A stretch of 64,000 bases of DNA. Source: Acanthosoma haemorrhoidale. Taxonomy: Eukaryota > Arthropoda > Insecta > Hemiptera > Acanthosomatidae. The position numbers and the translations under genes were made by a program. Each line of letters opens with the position of its first letter. Position 1 is the first letter of the stretch. Below the pieces are notes generated by a model. It ran no database searches and had not been told where the DNA came from. It saw nothing but the letters and a program-made list of their open reading frames with translations. The stretch spans positions 85,049,474 through 85,113,473 of the forward strand of contig OV884011.1 in the NCBI GenBank assembly GCA_930367205.1. Direction: 5' to 3'. Shown in pieces: positions 45,848-59,841 of this stretch.

Positions 45848-48800
45848 GTAAGGGTTACTTATGCGTTTTCATTATGTTTAGTAAATAATTTAAAAAACAA
45901 AATGGGAGTTTTCAGCTCAGTGAGAATCCAACTAAAGCGTAGCTTATGTGAAGCAGTGTATCAAACCTAATCGACTTAACATATATATGTTTATGTTGCT
46001 TATTATTCAAAATTATATTTTTTATGAACGATCTATTTCAATAAGTAAAAATTACCTTTTCTGTAAAAAAAAAATAAAATAAAATATTTTTTATAATAAA
46101 ATAGTTTCGCGAAGCGTTTTCTTTTATATGCTCTGAAAAATTTATGTTTTGGATTTTGTAGGGGAAAACTCAAATAGTTAAATAGTAAAAATCTTCTGTG
46201 CTGTGACTTGGGTTGGCGAAACGGGACCAACATTTTTTTTAGTTTTATTTGCTTTCCATACTTTTCGTGATTGCAATTGGATCAAAACTAATCAGGAAAT
46301 TTTGAAGTATTCTAGAGCATAATTTTAAAATTTCAGACCACTTGAATAATTTTTTCGACCGATATCATAGAACATAGAAACAAACAGAAGACGATTTCTC
46401 AGTACTTATTTGAAAATAGAGCGTCTCCCTTTGGGTTCGCCAATAATTTACTAACGTTCTAAAAAAACTAACCAATAAGTTCAAATATTTACTCTTAGCA
46501 ATCAGATAATTTGTTTTAGTTAATAAGTAGTTGGAAGTGTTGGCCAATCAAATCCAGCATCTTTTCTTAGTTAAATTATATTAAGCAAATTTAGTTAAGC
46601 AAATTATATCAATTAGTTAGTTCTTATTAATGAGTTTCAAAACTAGGAAAAACCCTATTATTTAGTCCAGTGATAAAAGGCTACCCTTCAGTGATTTGAG
46701 GATTGCTGTTTTTGATACTGATACATTTAATTGCATAATTAATTACCCTCTTGTTTTTGTTTATTATATGATTTTTCATGTTAACAACCAAAATGCACTT
46801 CTAATAACCAAAACTTAGAGGTGCATTCGTAAGGTTAAAATAAATAATTAACAAGTTAAACTGACAATTTTTTCTACTTCCAACATAAGAGGTAAATAAA
46901 CAATAAACTGTATTGTTTTAAAAAACATTTTTTGGTTGATATCAACAGTTTTAGCATCACTGGGATATGTTTATAAGGCTTTCAAAATGTCAATCACCTT
47001 TATTTTATGTAGATTGGACGTCTGTCTAGTCCATTTTTCATGACTAAAAGATAATAGCAGTTATTAAAATAGTTACATAATATCCTCCACCAGTCAGGTC
47101 TAACGATGCTAAATGGCTTCTGGTTATTTCGCAATTTTCGCGAATAAATTTCCAATAATTAGCTATGAGCTGAGGGTTAATTACAGATGCAAATTGCATG
47201 TTTTCTTTAGGCTACAAGTTGTGAGTCAGAATTTTCATAGTTGTATTATTGTTGGGTGTGTATTAGTACACCCTAGAGATAGTAACTGATAAAGTTTATT
47301 TCAATCAACTAATTTTATTGAAGTAACAGTATACTTGTTTGATTTAATTTATTAGACGACGTCTCCCAACATTTTTCTTCTTTTAATCAGAAAAGAAAAT
47401 GCGATCGTTGTGGCAGAATCAAGTCATTTTTCCAGACTAAATAAAAAATTTCAGTCATGTTTTGATGATTATGCTAACCATTTTTCCATGGTAATATTCG
47501 ATTAAATAAATTAATAAATGCATATCAATCATTCGTTGAGAAATCAGCCGAAAATACCATGAATGAGATCACGCCACTACATCAAACACGGGTAGTTAAA
47601 GTCTTGTGTGCGATATTGACAGTTTAAGGTTCTTCTGTAGTTATAGCTTAAACGTTTAATATATGTCCATAAAAGCCCGTTGTATATACCAGGCATTTGA
47701 TACAGCTTTTAATTAGCAGAAATGGATACTAGCACGTCAAAATTGTTTTGAAATTCTAATTATTTTTGTTAAACTTGAAAAAATTCCGCGATTTTGGTAC
47801 GTTTTTGCCTATTGTAGCTGAATGATTGCCTCCTAACATCTCAACAGAAATAGCTACAATTTTATTTTGCATACCGTTTTAAAGGCGATAAAGCCCCAAT
47901 ATTTCTTCTAGTTGCACGACTGCTGGGTGGTTACTGAGATATTTTTATCTGAAGTTGGGAGTCATCTCTTCGAAACTTCAGACTGTCAGCGATAGGATTT
48001 ATCACTTTTGAAAGTAAAATAGTTTTACACGAACCCCCGTTAGTGAGTTACAATGAAAACTGTAGGAAAAACATGGAAAATTTAATAAACTTTCCTGGGT
48101 AACGCTTTGTGATCCTGGTTGAATTATTTATCAATCTTTTATTTGACTATTCAATATTATTTAATGACCCTTGGTTTTTTTATTAAGAATAATTTTCCTG
48201 TCTTGAGGTCACTTACCGGTCTTGTCACTACTTTTAATAAAATCATTGAGTGTAGAATAAAAAGGCATAAATTTACTTATTTAAACGTGATTTATGTATT
48301 TATTGATGAATTATCCATGGAACAGACATAATCAATTTAGGGCATTTTTTTAAGTGTTCTAGAAATTCGATATTTCTTACCAATAGATAGTAGATTTATG
48401 AGTGGATAACAAATAGCCTCTCTTTTTTCTTTAGATAGCCTATCTCAACCTCATCACCTTTCAGAACATTAGAGAGTCACTGATAGTTTTTTCAATTCTC
48501 AAGCTTGAAGATTATTCAAGAACATTAGCGCCAACAGAATTTTAATTGTAAGCAAACAAGCGAGGTAGCAACAGCTTTTGCTTCGTTGCCTCTGCCGCTT
48601 AAAGAGGTTTCACAAAAATACCTCTAAAGGTTGAATGGTATTAGACAAGCCACAAAGGGGCTGATATTAGGATGAAAATTTCTTTGTTGTTCACTATTCA
48701 AATGGAAATTTCTCAAACACCATTATTCACTTCTCATGGAAATGGATTGTAGGTAATATTCAATATGTTTTTCTTTCGTCCATCGCAAAATCTTTATTGC

Positions 48801-51800
48801 CAGACTCGCAGAGGTTTTTTTTTAAGTGTTACGGGGCAGAGATGTTTTGAATGGATGTATATTTTTGTTACGATCGTAAAATTATCTCGTTTAACAGGAA
48901 TTTTTAATGTGATTTACACTTCATAAACATAACTAGAATAAAGTTCTTTAATTTAAAAGCTTTCTCAGCTACCAGCTCAGAAGCTTACAAGGGTTAAGCA
49001 GAAGAATGATTGCCCCTTTATAGCTCAGAACTAACAAATTCGCGTTTCTTTTGTGATTTGAATAAGATCTTTTTGCATATTATTTTATCTATTTCACATA
49101 TTTAATTCACAATTAATATGATAAAATTCGAGTCAGAAAAAATAGAAAACAGGGATTTTATAATAGGGAATAATTGTAAACAATCAATGTTTATTGAACA
49201 ACACATTAATTTTGTCATTCAATAGACTTTTTTGCTGATATAAAACTGAGCTAATAAAGGAAATCATAAAAACACTACCTACAGTCCATCTCTCAAAAAT
49301 AAAATGTATTGTACTTTCTAATAAAAACTAATAGTTGTGAGAATGCAAGATTACGAGAAAAGCTCTTATGCATAAAACGAATGGCGCTCCAGTGCAATCA
49401 AACAATTCCAACTAAGATTTTATCCTTCAAAATTTCCTAAATTTTGTTTTTAGACCAATCTGAAATTGTGACATGAAATGGTATTTCGTTTCTGCCCCAA
49501 TTACACATTGTTCTAACCAACACTCCTAGTCCCTGAAAAGAAGAACCAGCCCTACCATTGTAACCGGTATTGTGAATTCTTTAAGTTAAAATATCTAAAT
49601 GCCTTGGATCACAAAATACTTAGTCATTTTCCGCTTATTGCGTAACTAAGTTACTGTTTATTCATCGAGATGATTTCAGCTGTTCTTTTCATACCAATAT
49701 CCAATCCAATAAAAGAATTGACTATCCTGGAGCTGATTTTGACAAGCATTGTCAACTACAAAAACGTTTCAATTTCAATCTGATGAAAATTCAATATGTC
49801 CTATTAATCAATATCAGCCGCTTCGAAGCGAGATTTTATCATCCCAATAAATTTCATAGATAATTATGCACTTTCGTGGTAAAAGAGTTGATTTTAAAAT
49901 CATTAGACTAGCTGCACAAGTTTTAACAGTACCTTCTGATAAAATGTTACTTTTAAACTTTATTTAAAACTCTATGAGTTTAGAAGCGAACATTGTTTGA
50001 GTTTAGAGCAAGACATTTTGGTCAATAATATAAAGCTATCTGGAATGACAAGATATTACATTACAAATAGAGATTGGTCTATTGAATCTGACCTTTGACG
50101 ACTGATAAGTCGGTTGTTAACAGCATATCATTATCGCAAACGAAACACACAAGTATTAAATAAAAAATATATCTGTATTTAAAAATAGATTGTTATTCAT
50201 ATATTTTTTTCAACAAGTACTGCAAAGACATTATTTATAATATTTTGATTTTTGATGTGTTTGTTTTTTTACATCTGGATTCGTTTGTACCTCTATCGGT
50301 ATTCTCTCGTTTCCACGTTAACCGATCTGAATGGAAACAGTGATTCGTAAAAGAAGAAAAAACATAACAGACTATGTTCCATGATCCCTGAAGAAAATGG
50401 TAGCAGATGGCAAATTAATGGCAGAGTCCGGAGAAAATGGTCCTACTTTGAATGAGGATATGATATTTCAACTCTTTAACTGTCTGTCTGTACTTAAAAA
50501 TATGGAAACAAAATCAAAAGTTAAAAAAATCTGTCAACGTAACTAATTGACAACATAAGTAAAATTAAAGTTCTGACTTCCCATATTTCATTTCATCGAT
50601 TTATATAAATTAAAATATTTCACAACTAATCTCACAACATTTTATTCTGTAACAATAAACAAAAAATTATTTTCAATAAAAGTAAAAACTATAGTAAAGC
50701 CACTAGGGCTTGATATCGATTCAAAGGCTACAATTGTACTATTTACGATTATTTATTCATTTGCTATACACAATTAATAAATTCAGAAGTCAAAAATGGT
50801 CAAAACCCTGTTCTATATAGAATAACTAATTATATGTCTATATAAGGGAAGTTGTTACAAGGACAGCGTCTGCTCTTAGAAGAGACTTGGAGGTCTCTAG
50901 TATAAAGATTTAACATAGCTTTCCATGTTGTTTTTGTTGAGAGCCAAATACTTTTTTTCGCTCATGTGTCTGTAATAGTTAATTACAAGGTATATTGTAT
51001 AAAAACCAATGATCCATATCAAATATCATCGTCCAAAAAAAAATATCATTATATAAAAACCAATAAAAAGTGATTAATATTGTATATTAATTCTTTATAG
51101 TTGAAAACAACCGGAAATAAAAGAGTTAATACCAAAAAATCTTTTGCAATATTTTTCTATTGCTTATTGTAAAGTTACTATAAGATATTTATACAATAAA
51201 AGGAAATAAGAAAATAAATGCGTCGTTATAAACTTGTAACAATATATATATATATACGCGTACTTAAGTTGCAACTGCGCTGTCCACTACCCCATATCAA
51301 AACTATTATCTACGTTGGCCATTTGCTTCTTTAAATAAAGTGGTATGTACTTACAGTGTTAAGTGAATATTGCTGCCTGATTGGTAGGTCCGGTAGGCCT
51401 ATTGTACAGCTTGCAGATATTAGCACTCAACAGGCTACGGCCTTGGCTTATATAGAATAATTGCCTAGTACGAAGGCAGAGACTCATCGTCTGAACAGGT
51501 ATGGCACAATATACATTCGCCTGTCTGTATGCTCTACGAAACAATCAATTTTTGAATTTTGTATAGTATATCCTGCAACACATTGAATTATGTTCATTAT
51601 GTTTTGGTTAAAATATAATGTATAATAATAGAAAAAATAAATTAAACGTAAAAAAAAAATCCGTCCCGTTTTGCTAACTTTTAACTTAACTGTTGACACT
51701 TGAAGGCCAACGTTGCATCGCACGCTAGCTCATGCTCATGCATCGCACGCTAGTGCAATTCATTGTCATTGTGAGTCATGAATTGCACTAGCGTGCGATG

Positions 51801-52423
51801 CATGACTCACAAACGTTTGTATATACTACATAATAACTAATACAAGAACAGCCTACATCTTTACAGCGTCAAGAAATAGCTCAACCACAACTAGATACAA
51901 TCTAAGATAATTCAAGGATGATCAGTGATTGATTGTGACCACAATGGCCAATGGTTCAAGGATCTTGTACCATGGCACCTCTGTGGTTGCTGTACCTGTG
52001 ACCAGTAATGCGGGGGGTATTTGACCAAAATGTACAGTAGATTATAAGCTTTGCCATTTTATGTACTTTTTGTTCATTTTATGTTATTATAGATATATTT
52101 TATTTATTAAAAACTATTTTTCTATTGAATGAAAGTAAAATAGTCCAGGAGCATCCGGTTATGTTTCTTTAATATTAATAAAATTGTAGCTGTGGGAGAC
52201 AGAAAAAGGGTAGACATCTCTTAAGTTTAATTTGTTTCCTTCTATGAATGAATTCTTACATCCCAATTAATGTTTCTGAACGAGCGTTTTCAAATAAAGA
52301 TCTTTAAACAATAGTTATATCCTTCTCATACACCCTTCAAATGGGGGACTCCCCTTAGTGAAAGGCACTCATTAGCACAAAATAATTTTCCCACATCCTA
52401 TTTTATAAGTTTGAGAGCTAAGG

Positions 52424-52491
<68 letters not shown>

Positions 52492-55400
52492 GTGAAAGGC
52501 ACCCATCAATCCAAAATAATTTTCCCACAACCTAAGTTTTATAAGTTTGAGAGCTATGGAAAAAAAAAAAAATAAATAAATAAAAAAATAAAATTGTGAA
52601 TTGTAAAAATCTTGATAAATAAAGGGGTTATGGGGGAGATAGTTTCCTCATACTTCTCACAGGCCTATAAAAATAAATTAATGTATAATATGCATCATTA
52701 TACTTTTGTACAAGCGCAAATTGCAATGTAGGATAATCAGGAATTGTATAAAATGTAGCCAAGCTACAGGAAATATAATGATCTATTGTAAGTATTTTCA
52801 TTTTTAGAATCTATATTAAATTCTGTAATAATTTCGTAAGAAAGGGATATGAAAAAACAAAACTTCTCACAGTTTTACACTATATACAGTCGTATTCAGA
52901 GTTTTTTTTAATACATATTTAATATTTCTGTGAAATAGTTTATTGCAAAAGCTGTTCAATGACTCTTTATTTATTTTTTATATCGAGTTAGCATAATTAG
53001 AATCCTGCATTTTTATACTTCGTAATTTAATTATATTGTGTGTTATCGATTTCAGGCACTGCTAAAGTGACCACCGATGACATCAAAGCAGGAGTTACTC
53101 AGTGTACCCACCTCATCTACGGATTCGCTGCCATTGACGATGACGACTATCATTTAGAGCCAATAGACAAGAAACTCGACTTGGATAAAGGTAAAGCATC
53201 TTAAAACATCTTATATTACAAAGCCCAAAAGTAAATTAGAAAGGATTTATAGTGAATATTATAGCACAGGACCATTGTCACACGGACAAACATGTCCGTT
53301 TGTTAATATACAAGACAGGTGTTGTTCTACTTATAGTAGTAGACATCAACATTTCCAACGCACAACGTTAACAACTACATTGTACCATTACATGGACACT
53401 TCCACAACAAACTGCATAAGCAAGAAAATCCAATAGTACAAGGAACAGACTATGTCTAACTGACCTACTATGCCTTATTGTCAACAATTCAGTTACAAAA
53501 CCGACAAAAACCAACAATTCATTATATAAACCAAACATCTCCGAACAATGTAAAACTATATTTTCTTTGAATTTAGAGCAGTATTTTATGAGCAATTTAG
53601 GTCTACAGAGATTTTTGGAGTTTTTTTGTTCATATGGGTGAGTAGCGAGAAAGATTTCAAATAAACAACTTGTACAGAATGAGCTGTCTGTTATTGTTTT
53701 TTTACCCTCGCCCAAGTATCTGGTTCACCTTGACCAGCGCTCTCGGCACTGTAGGGTTATCTTCAAATGTTTTATTTAAACTCAGCATGGAAGATACATA
53801 GTCTTCAAAAATAAACGGAAAACAGTTTAAGTAGTTATTGACGTGCCCAAATTATTTATTCTTACATGTTAACCCGTCCTTTTAATAACATAAAGGTATT
53901 TTAAATTAATGACTAGAAATGGTTGGCTTTGAGACTCTCCCCTCTGTATGTTGTTTAAAATTGAAACGGCCACTGTTTAGAACCAATTATGTATAAATAA
54001 GTGTAGGATCGTTAAGTGAATAATTGAAAAAGAAATATAATTTTTGAAGATGCCATGGTTTCTTTCGAATTTAAATCCTTTCTGATCCTCAGGTAAGGGA
54101 CAATGGAGAGCCGTGGCTGCACTGAAGAGAGTACAGCCAGGACTGTCTGTACTTTTGTCTGTCGGAGGCAACGAAGACCAAGAGGACCAGGATAAATACT
54201 TTGAAGTGGTCGGTATATATTTATTTATGTACCTTTATCTTCTTATATTTTCAACTCATTTTATTCTAATACCATCACCTTCCATTCATTCCAATAGTTA
54301 CGGATTTTAACTAAATTGTTTTGATACTACTAGACAGGTACATAATTTTTATTATAGCAAGTCCTTTAAAAACGGAACAATACTCGCAAAAACAGAGTGA
54401 TAATGATTCAGCTCATAACTGCAAAACTAAAACCAACACACAAATCATCATTTAGACAAAGGGTATTGAGATGGCCTACTTTGCACTATGGCATAACTCT
54501 ACAATGACCTACGGCCTTTGGGCGAGTGCAACTTAGGATTTGGTTGAGTAAGAATTGCAAATGTAGTGTATTCGAAAGCTAACGAGCATAGCTACAATTA
54601 AACAATACAATTAGCTATATAACAAATTAAATAAGAGCATGTTTCCGATAGTTAATGCCTAAATTTGATATCGAATTAAACAGTTTCGGCGTAGGTTCAT
54701 ATATTGCGAAATTATATGGCCATAAAATATACCATAAATGGAATATTTATGTAAAACTTCGTCAGTCAACCTCATAAGAAGTGGACTTTTGTTGCATGCC
54801 AAATACTACACCAATAATGTTCAATTGTAAGAAATATTATTTATTTCAATTTAAAATTCATCTTATTTAATTATAGCTTATTTTCCAAAATGGTGACTCA
54901 AGCAGCAATGATATGAAGGACACAAAATTCGAAATGGAATCCTCAACATTTCTTTTAAAATCTCCAAACTTTCAAAAATTTAAGTATGAAATTACGCTTA
55001 GACACTTGCTGCATGCTGATGGCAAAATATAATCTTTCTGAATAGAAGAGAAAAGATCAACAATGCAGCGGTGAAAGTAATTTCACAACGCTCTAACCAT
55101 TTAATGTAAAGAAAAGACTTCAGCACTTCAGTAGCTTTCGATTTTCGCATATTTTAAACAAATTGCCGGACTAAACTGTTTCAGAAAAAGAAGGCAAAAG
55201 ATGAGCTTTTACTTTTTGAAAAGTACCTGAACTTCTAAAGAATCTCCCCTTATAAAAGAATATTTCACGTTCAAAGCACATAGATCAATTACAACATAGC
55301 TGATTCACGGTAAGGTTTTTTTTATTACTGAAAAGTGTCGTGAGCCAAACAATTTTCAACGATCAAATTAGCTAAGGAAAAAAAGATAAAAATAGACAAT

Positions 55401-58400
55401 AGATTACTTGCTATGATGAACTGTCCCTAGTCAAAGGAATGACTATTTTTCACAAAAAATAATGAAGTTCTGTGCTGAAAATTAAAATTAACTACCTGGC
55501 CGAGAGATAGTGGACTCGACAGGTGTTTTCGTTGTATCAAATATTTACAAATAGAGGAACAATATGGAAACTTCTTAAATATACTAAGATGTTACATAAA
55601 TCCATGTCCGTGAAAACATATAAAAAATATTTGCTTTTCATTTGTTATATATATTATACCGAAAATGTCCGAAGATAATACTGCGATTCACGATCTGGAA
55701 AAAAAGATCGGCTGTCAAAAAAAATTGTTCGGTGGAAGGTGAAGAGGTGTTGCATGGAAGTTCGGAAGAGCTATCGTTCAAACGCTTTAATGATGGCTGG
55801 GACTGCGGGATCTCGTCCATTAAAAGAGACCAGCGCTACTTTGATTCGCGGGACTGACCACAAACTACTGGAGTAGTTGTCCATTTTAGGCAACATAAAA
55901 GGTATTTTTTATTGCTCACTATCCACGCCCTGACCGTTGGAATGATTGGGAACATATCGGGCTCAGTGATTAAATAGGACATAATGGAAGCTACAGCCCT
56001 AAAAACTATTTAAATATTCCGATTCGTTTTTGTCTGGAGGGGGTAACTCCAATTGAATCTGAAATCAGAAGATTTCACTTACATACTAGTTGTCAATGTT
56101 AAGTGGGGAAATATTTTTTTTTAAGGATCTATGAGCATCTTAAATTAAAATATTATAACAACTATAATCCTTAGAAATGTAGTGAAGCGGGTTCCCACCT
56201 AGATGTCAGTAACTTTCAAACATTTAATTAACAGGATTATGAATAAGCTTTGTTGTAGGTGATGTTTTTCAAGATAAACTTACAGAAAAAATACGATTCC
56301 CCTTATCCAATTGAATTAATTATTTAATGAGAATTGAATTAATTCTCTTGCTAATGCACAGTAGATATCATTCTTCTGACCAGATAAAGATTATTTATGA
56401 CTGTTCTGATGAATTGAGATAAGATAACTTTATTACAGTACTGCAGATCTATAATCTCCACAATGCAGGTTGCACATGCATTATATAACTCTCTTCTGAT
56501 GACATAAAATGATTCCAAAATTTTTCTTGTAAGGTCAGCTTTGGCTTTTGGAAAAGCCACTGTGGTTTTTTTATACTTCTTAATCACTAACAAAAAATTT
56601 CTCTTCCATATAGGATAACTATTATGGAGAGAATTTTACTGGGGAAGTTTATTTCTATTTTCAAAATAGTAATTTAAGAAAACGATCAAGAAGTTGATGA
56701 ACTAGAAGTTGTATCAAAAAATGTATCAGTAAACTACTGAAAATATTCCATTAAATTATTGTCACCAAGGAACTAAGGGCCATAAAGACCACCACCATTT
56801 TGTACATGGATCATTCTTTCCCATAGTGGAATATGACATCAGAAAATTAATGATCCAAATTGTGACTTGAGGTTTAGTTTTTAAAAAAAACGTTTTAAAA
56901 TAAAGAATATTATAGTTTTGAATTAATTAAAACCTTTCTTGTATGTTGCAGTTAGAAAAACCAGAAAGGCGAACAAAATTCATCAACACAGTTATTTCTA
57001 TTCTACGTGAATTTGGTTTTGATGGTATTGATCTCGCTTGGCAATTTCCTCCTCAACATGAGAAATATGAAAAAACATCTATTGGTAAAATTTATCTTTT
57101 GATGTAAACATCTTAAGACCTTGGTGAGCTATCGATTGATATTGATATTGTACTTTGCTTTAAGCTTCAATCTGGCATAAGGTCAAGAAGACTTTTGGAG
57201 CAGGAGTAGACTCAAGATCCTTCGAACACAGGGATCAGTTTGTGGCGCTTTGTAGGGAACTTAAAGCTCAATTAAGACCTGATGGTAAACTTCTTAGTGT
57301 AGGTGTTCTTCCTCACGTCAATGCCACAAGTAATTTCACTATTATCAAATTGGCTTGTGAACAATATGCCTGTAAATAATTCTACATAATTGTGATTTTT
57401 ATTTTAGCTTACTTGGATATAAGATCTCTGATGCCACACGTTGACATGGTGAACTTGTGGGCAGTGGACTTCAGGACTCCAGACCGATCTCCGGACAAGG
57501 CAGACTACGTCCATCCTCTGGTGTACCTCTACCCCAGGCTACCTCATCAGAACGTTGAGGCTGTTGTCAGGCACTGGTTGGATAGTGGTGCTGAACGTAA
57601 GTAACTGAACAATCGCCAAACAAAATTTAATAGGCTCATTCGGATAAGAAAACAAGCTAAAATAAAATCACTGATTGATATCATAACTTTTCATAACTCA
57701 TCATAAACTGCATTAATTTATTTGAGTTAATTAATGAAATTACTAACTTCTTAAAGTTGATTTTGAAATATTTTGAGGTTTCCATTGAAGTTTAACACAT
57801 AAAGAGGGTAATGAAGAAAAACAGAATATAACTTTTTCTTCTCCTGAAAAATAATGATTTTTAAGTTTAAAAGCTCAGTCTCAGTCTCATATGAGAAATT
57901 TTCCAGAAGCGATTTCAGTCTATGCTTTTATTCTGATGCTCATTTTTAATAGTCCATAAGATTCTACTACTCAATCCTTTAATGTCAATCTGGACTTAAA
58001 ACCGACCAAAAATCAAAATATTATATTTTCTTTCTCATTCCTTTTTTTTTTTTTTTTTTTTTTTTTTATAGCTCTCAAACTCATAAAAAATAGGATGTGG
58101 GGGAAATAAAAGGAAAATAAAAAAGTGGTCTTGTCTTTATCATTCCCTAATCTAGTATAATTTTCTAAAACAGGATGAGAATCAATTCATCAGGAAGCAG
58201 AGATTATATGGCCTTTATTGAACAAATGTAAAGGTTCAAACAAGTGTAAATTTCTGCCTTGTTTTAAAGATGACTATTTTCTATGATTTAGGAAAATTTA
58301 ACCGGTTCATACTGAACATAAGACAATCAAGTATAAATAAAAGTATAAGTATAATTAAAACAAATCACCTAGACTAAGCAGTACAGAATATTATGAATTT

Positions 58401-59841
58401 GTAGTCACAAAATCATCAAAAATTCTTTAACATTTAACAGGTGCTATAAATGCTTTTATATTTTTAAATATTGATATGAAATATGAAGAAAAATAATCGA
58501 ATAATATTTTTTTAAAACATTTTCCAGCTCAAAAATTGAACCTCGGAATCGCAACATGGGGAAGGTCATGGAAGTTAAATGAAGATTCCGGCTTAGCAGG
58601 TACTCCTCCACTTATTGCTGATGGAGCCGGTGAGAAAGGGCCTCATACAAAGACAGATGGTACGTGCTCTAATAAAATATCTATGTTGTTCTTTTAATAT
58701 GCAGTCTTAATCATCTGTGTCAGTCTAAATCAATTTTCAGATGCCAGATTTTTTTTTTAATTCTGTACTTAACAAAATAAAAATCACTGTATGCATATCA
58801 AGAAACAACCCTTTTTTTTAAAAATAATTATCTACTTGGTGAAACAGTTGATGATATATATGCTTGTATTCGAGCAAGTTAAGATGACATCATAGAACTC
58901 CTTAAGTATCTGAATAATGTTAACTAACATATATAATTTAGCTTGTAGTCAATTTGAGAGCTACTGTTTCATTTTCTATGAATATAAATGAGTGCAATGT
59001 CTCAAATCAAATCCATCAAGTTATTCTTAAACTAAAAATGATTGGTTTGTTGAAAAAAAGAGTGCCCACTGGAATCATAGCTGCCTATTATATACTTAGT
59101 ACCATCTTCTGACTTAGCTTATAAGTAAATTTAATTAAAATTTTATAGTAATATTTTTTTGCGGTATATAGCCCAATATTATTAATGATTATTAGCCAAA
59201 GAAAAAATATATTGATAGGTTGGAGCTCTACCAACTGAGCTAGCCTGCACAAAGATTTTCTCAATATGAATTCCTCTTTGGCCGAACTCTTGAGGAGACT
59301 ATAAGCAATATACTATAGTATGGGTACAGAAGGTTGACAATGGGGACACAATGTGACCAATAATTTAAGTTACCAATGGCAATATTTGAAAATATAAGAT
59401 ATTTAAATAAATCATTTTTATATGATTAATTTTTGTTCTATAAATCCCATTACTATTAATTATTTTATACTATAATTAATATTATATTATAATAATTACA
59501 CTATTATTAACTACAGTTATTATTATTATTGAGTCCCAACCTGGTCAGTATATGTTTTCTTTATGTAATAATTATTAATAATTGATGTCTGAATTTCCTA
59601 ATAAATATGCTCATAATAATTTATTTTAACTAGTTTCATTCATGCTTTTTCTTAACTAGATAATTTTTAAAATTCATAAAAAATAAAGAAAAAATTTGTT
59701 TTCATTTTAAGTAATTATTAGTATCTCACTTGCATTGTCATTTAGTAATTATAATTATCTTGTTTTGTTTTATAGGACTAATGGCATATTATGAAATCTG
59801 TATAAAACTTGTGAGTCCAACAAATCCTACAGCACCAGCAG
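45754..59841 (+). CDS. Idgf: Imaginal disc growth factor-like secreted chitinase-like protein, copy 3 (8 exons seen, continues past the window)
   Basis: Exons: 45754-45847, 53056-53190, 54093-54208, 56952-57084, 57165-57329, 57408-57596, 58528-58659 and 59776-59841, giving 343 residues plus one base. Exons 9 and any 10 must lie beyond 64000, because intron 8 holds a retrotransposon that reaches the window edge. Signal peptide MRFLFLFLFAIAPTFGA, then CYWNGKSFWREG, CTHLIYGFAA, LLSVGGNEDQED, FDGIDLAWQFP (138-148), ASIWHKVKKTFGAG, N-A-T sequon 212-214, VDMVNLWAVDFRTPDRSPDK, LNLGIATWGRSW. The motif lacks the catalytic Asp and Glu as in copy 1. Exons 4, 5, 7 and 8 use more A/T at third positions than copy 1. 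Intron 1 is 7.2 kb; intron 4 is only 80 bp. Confidence 0.88.
51737..51804. repeat. Perfect 27-bp inverted repeat with a 14-base loop
   Basis: The left arm 51737-51763 (CATGCATCGCACGCTAGTGC then AATTCAT) is exactly complementary to the right arm 51778-51804. A further partial copy GCATCGCACGCTAGC lies just to the left at 51715-51729. No flanking duplication was identified. Confidence 0.85.
52357..52575 (+). repeat. Two tandem copies of a poly(A)-tailed retroposon-like repeat
   Basis: AGTGAAAGGCAC begins units at 52357 and 52491. Both continue CAAAATAATTTTCCCACA and TATAAGTTTGAGAGCTA and end in A runs; the first run is 66 A (52424-52489). A third, opposite copy lies at 58042-58120. The shared 3' sequence plus an A tail points to a SINE or LINE 3' end. 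Confidence 0.75.
54209..56951 (+). other. Intron 3 of IDGF copy 3, no gene recognised
   Basis: This is AT-rich. A short GC-richer block at 55660-55870 looks transposon-derived but I could not place it. The donor GTCGGT at 54209 is weak; the acceptor is GTTGCAG. Confidence 0.5.
56952..57084 (+). CDS. Idgf: IDGF copy 3 exon 4 (degenerate GH18 active site)
   Basis: The exon reads LEKPERRTKFINTV then FDGIDLAWQFPPQHEKYEKT. It differs from exon 4 of copy 1 at about 30 of 133 positions, mostly synonymous, in contrast to the 2 differences in exon 1. Confidence 0.88.
58042..58120 (-). repeat. Poly(A)-tailed retroposon-like repeat, minus orientation, intron 6 of copy 3
   Basis: A 26-base T run at 58042-58067 is followed by TAGCTCTCAAACTCATAAAA and CATCC..., the reverse complement of the 3' part of the repeats at 52357-52575. 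Confidence 0.7.
59222..59252 (-). repeat. tRNA-like 5' half (A box), possible SINE fragment
   Basis: The minus strand reads GGCTAGCTCAGTTGGTAGAGC, a D-arm with a good Pol III A box. No B box or acceptor-stem partner follows, so it is not an intact tRNA gene. Confidence 0.35.

Larger units (their letters stand above)
45848..53055 (+). other. Intron 1 of IDGF copy 3 (7.2 kb), largely featureless
   Basis: This is AT-rich sequence without a recognisable coding region. It contains a perfect hairpin at 51737-51804 and tandem poly(A)-tailed repeats at 52357-52575. A segment at 51355-51520 is richer in GC and unassigned. The intron ends GATTTCAG at 53055. Confidence 0.6.

Noticed and set aside
56351..56593. 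80-codon minus-strand frame in intron 3 of copy 3
   Set aside because: No recognised family, no signal peptide, and it lies in AT-rich intronic sequence; likely chance.
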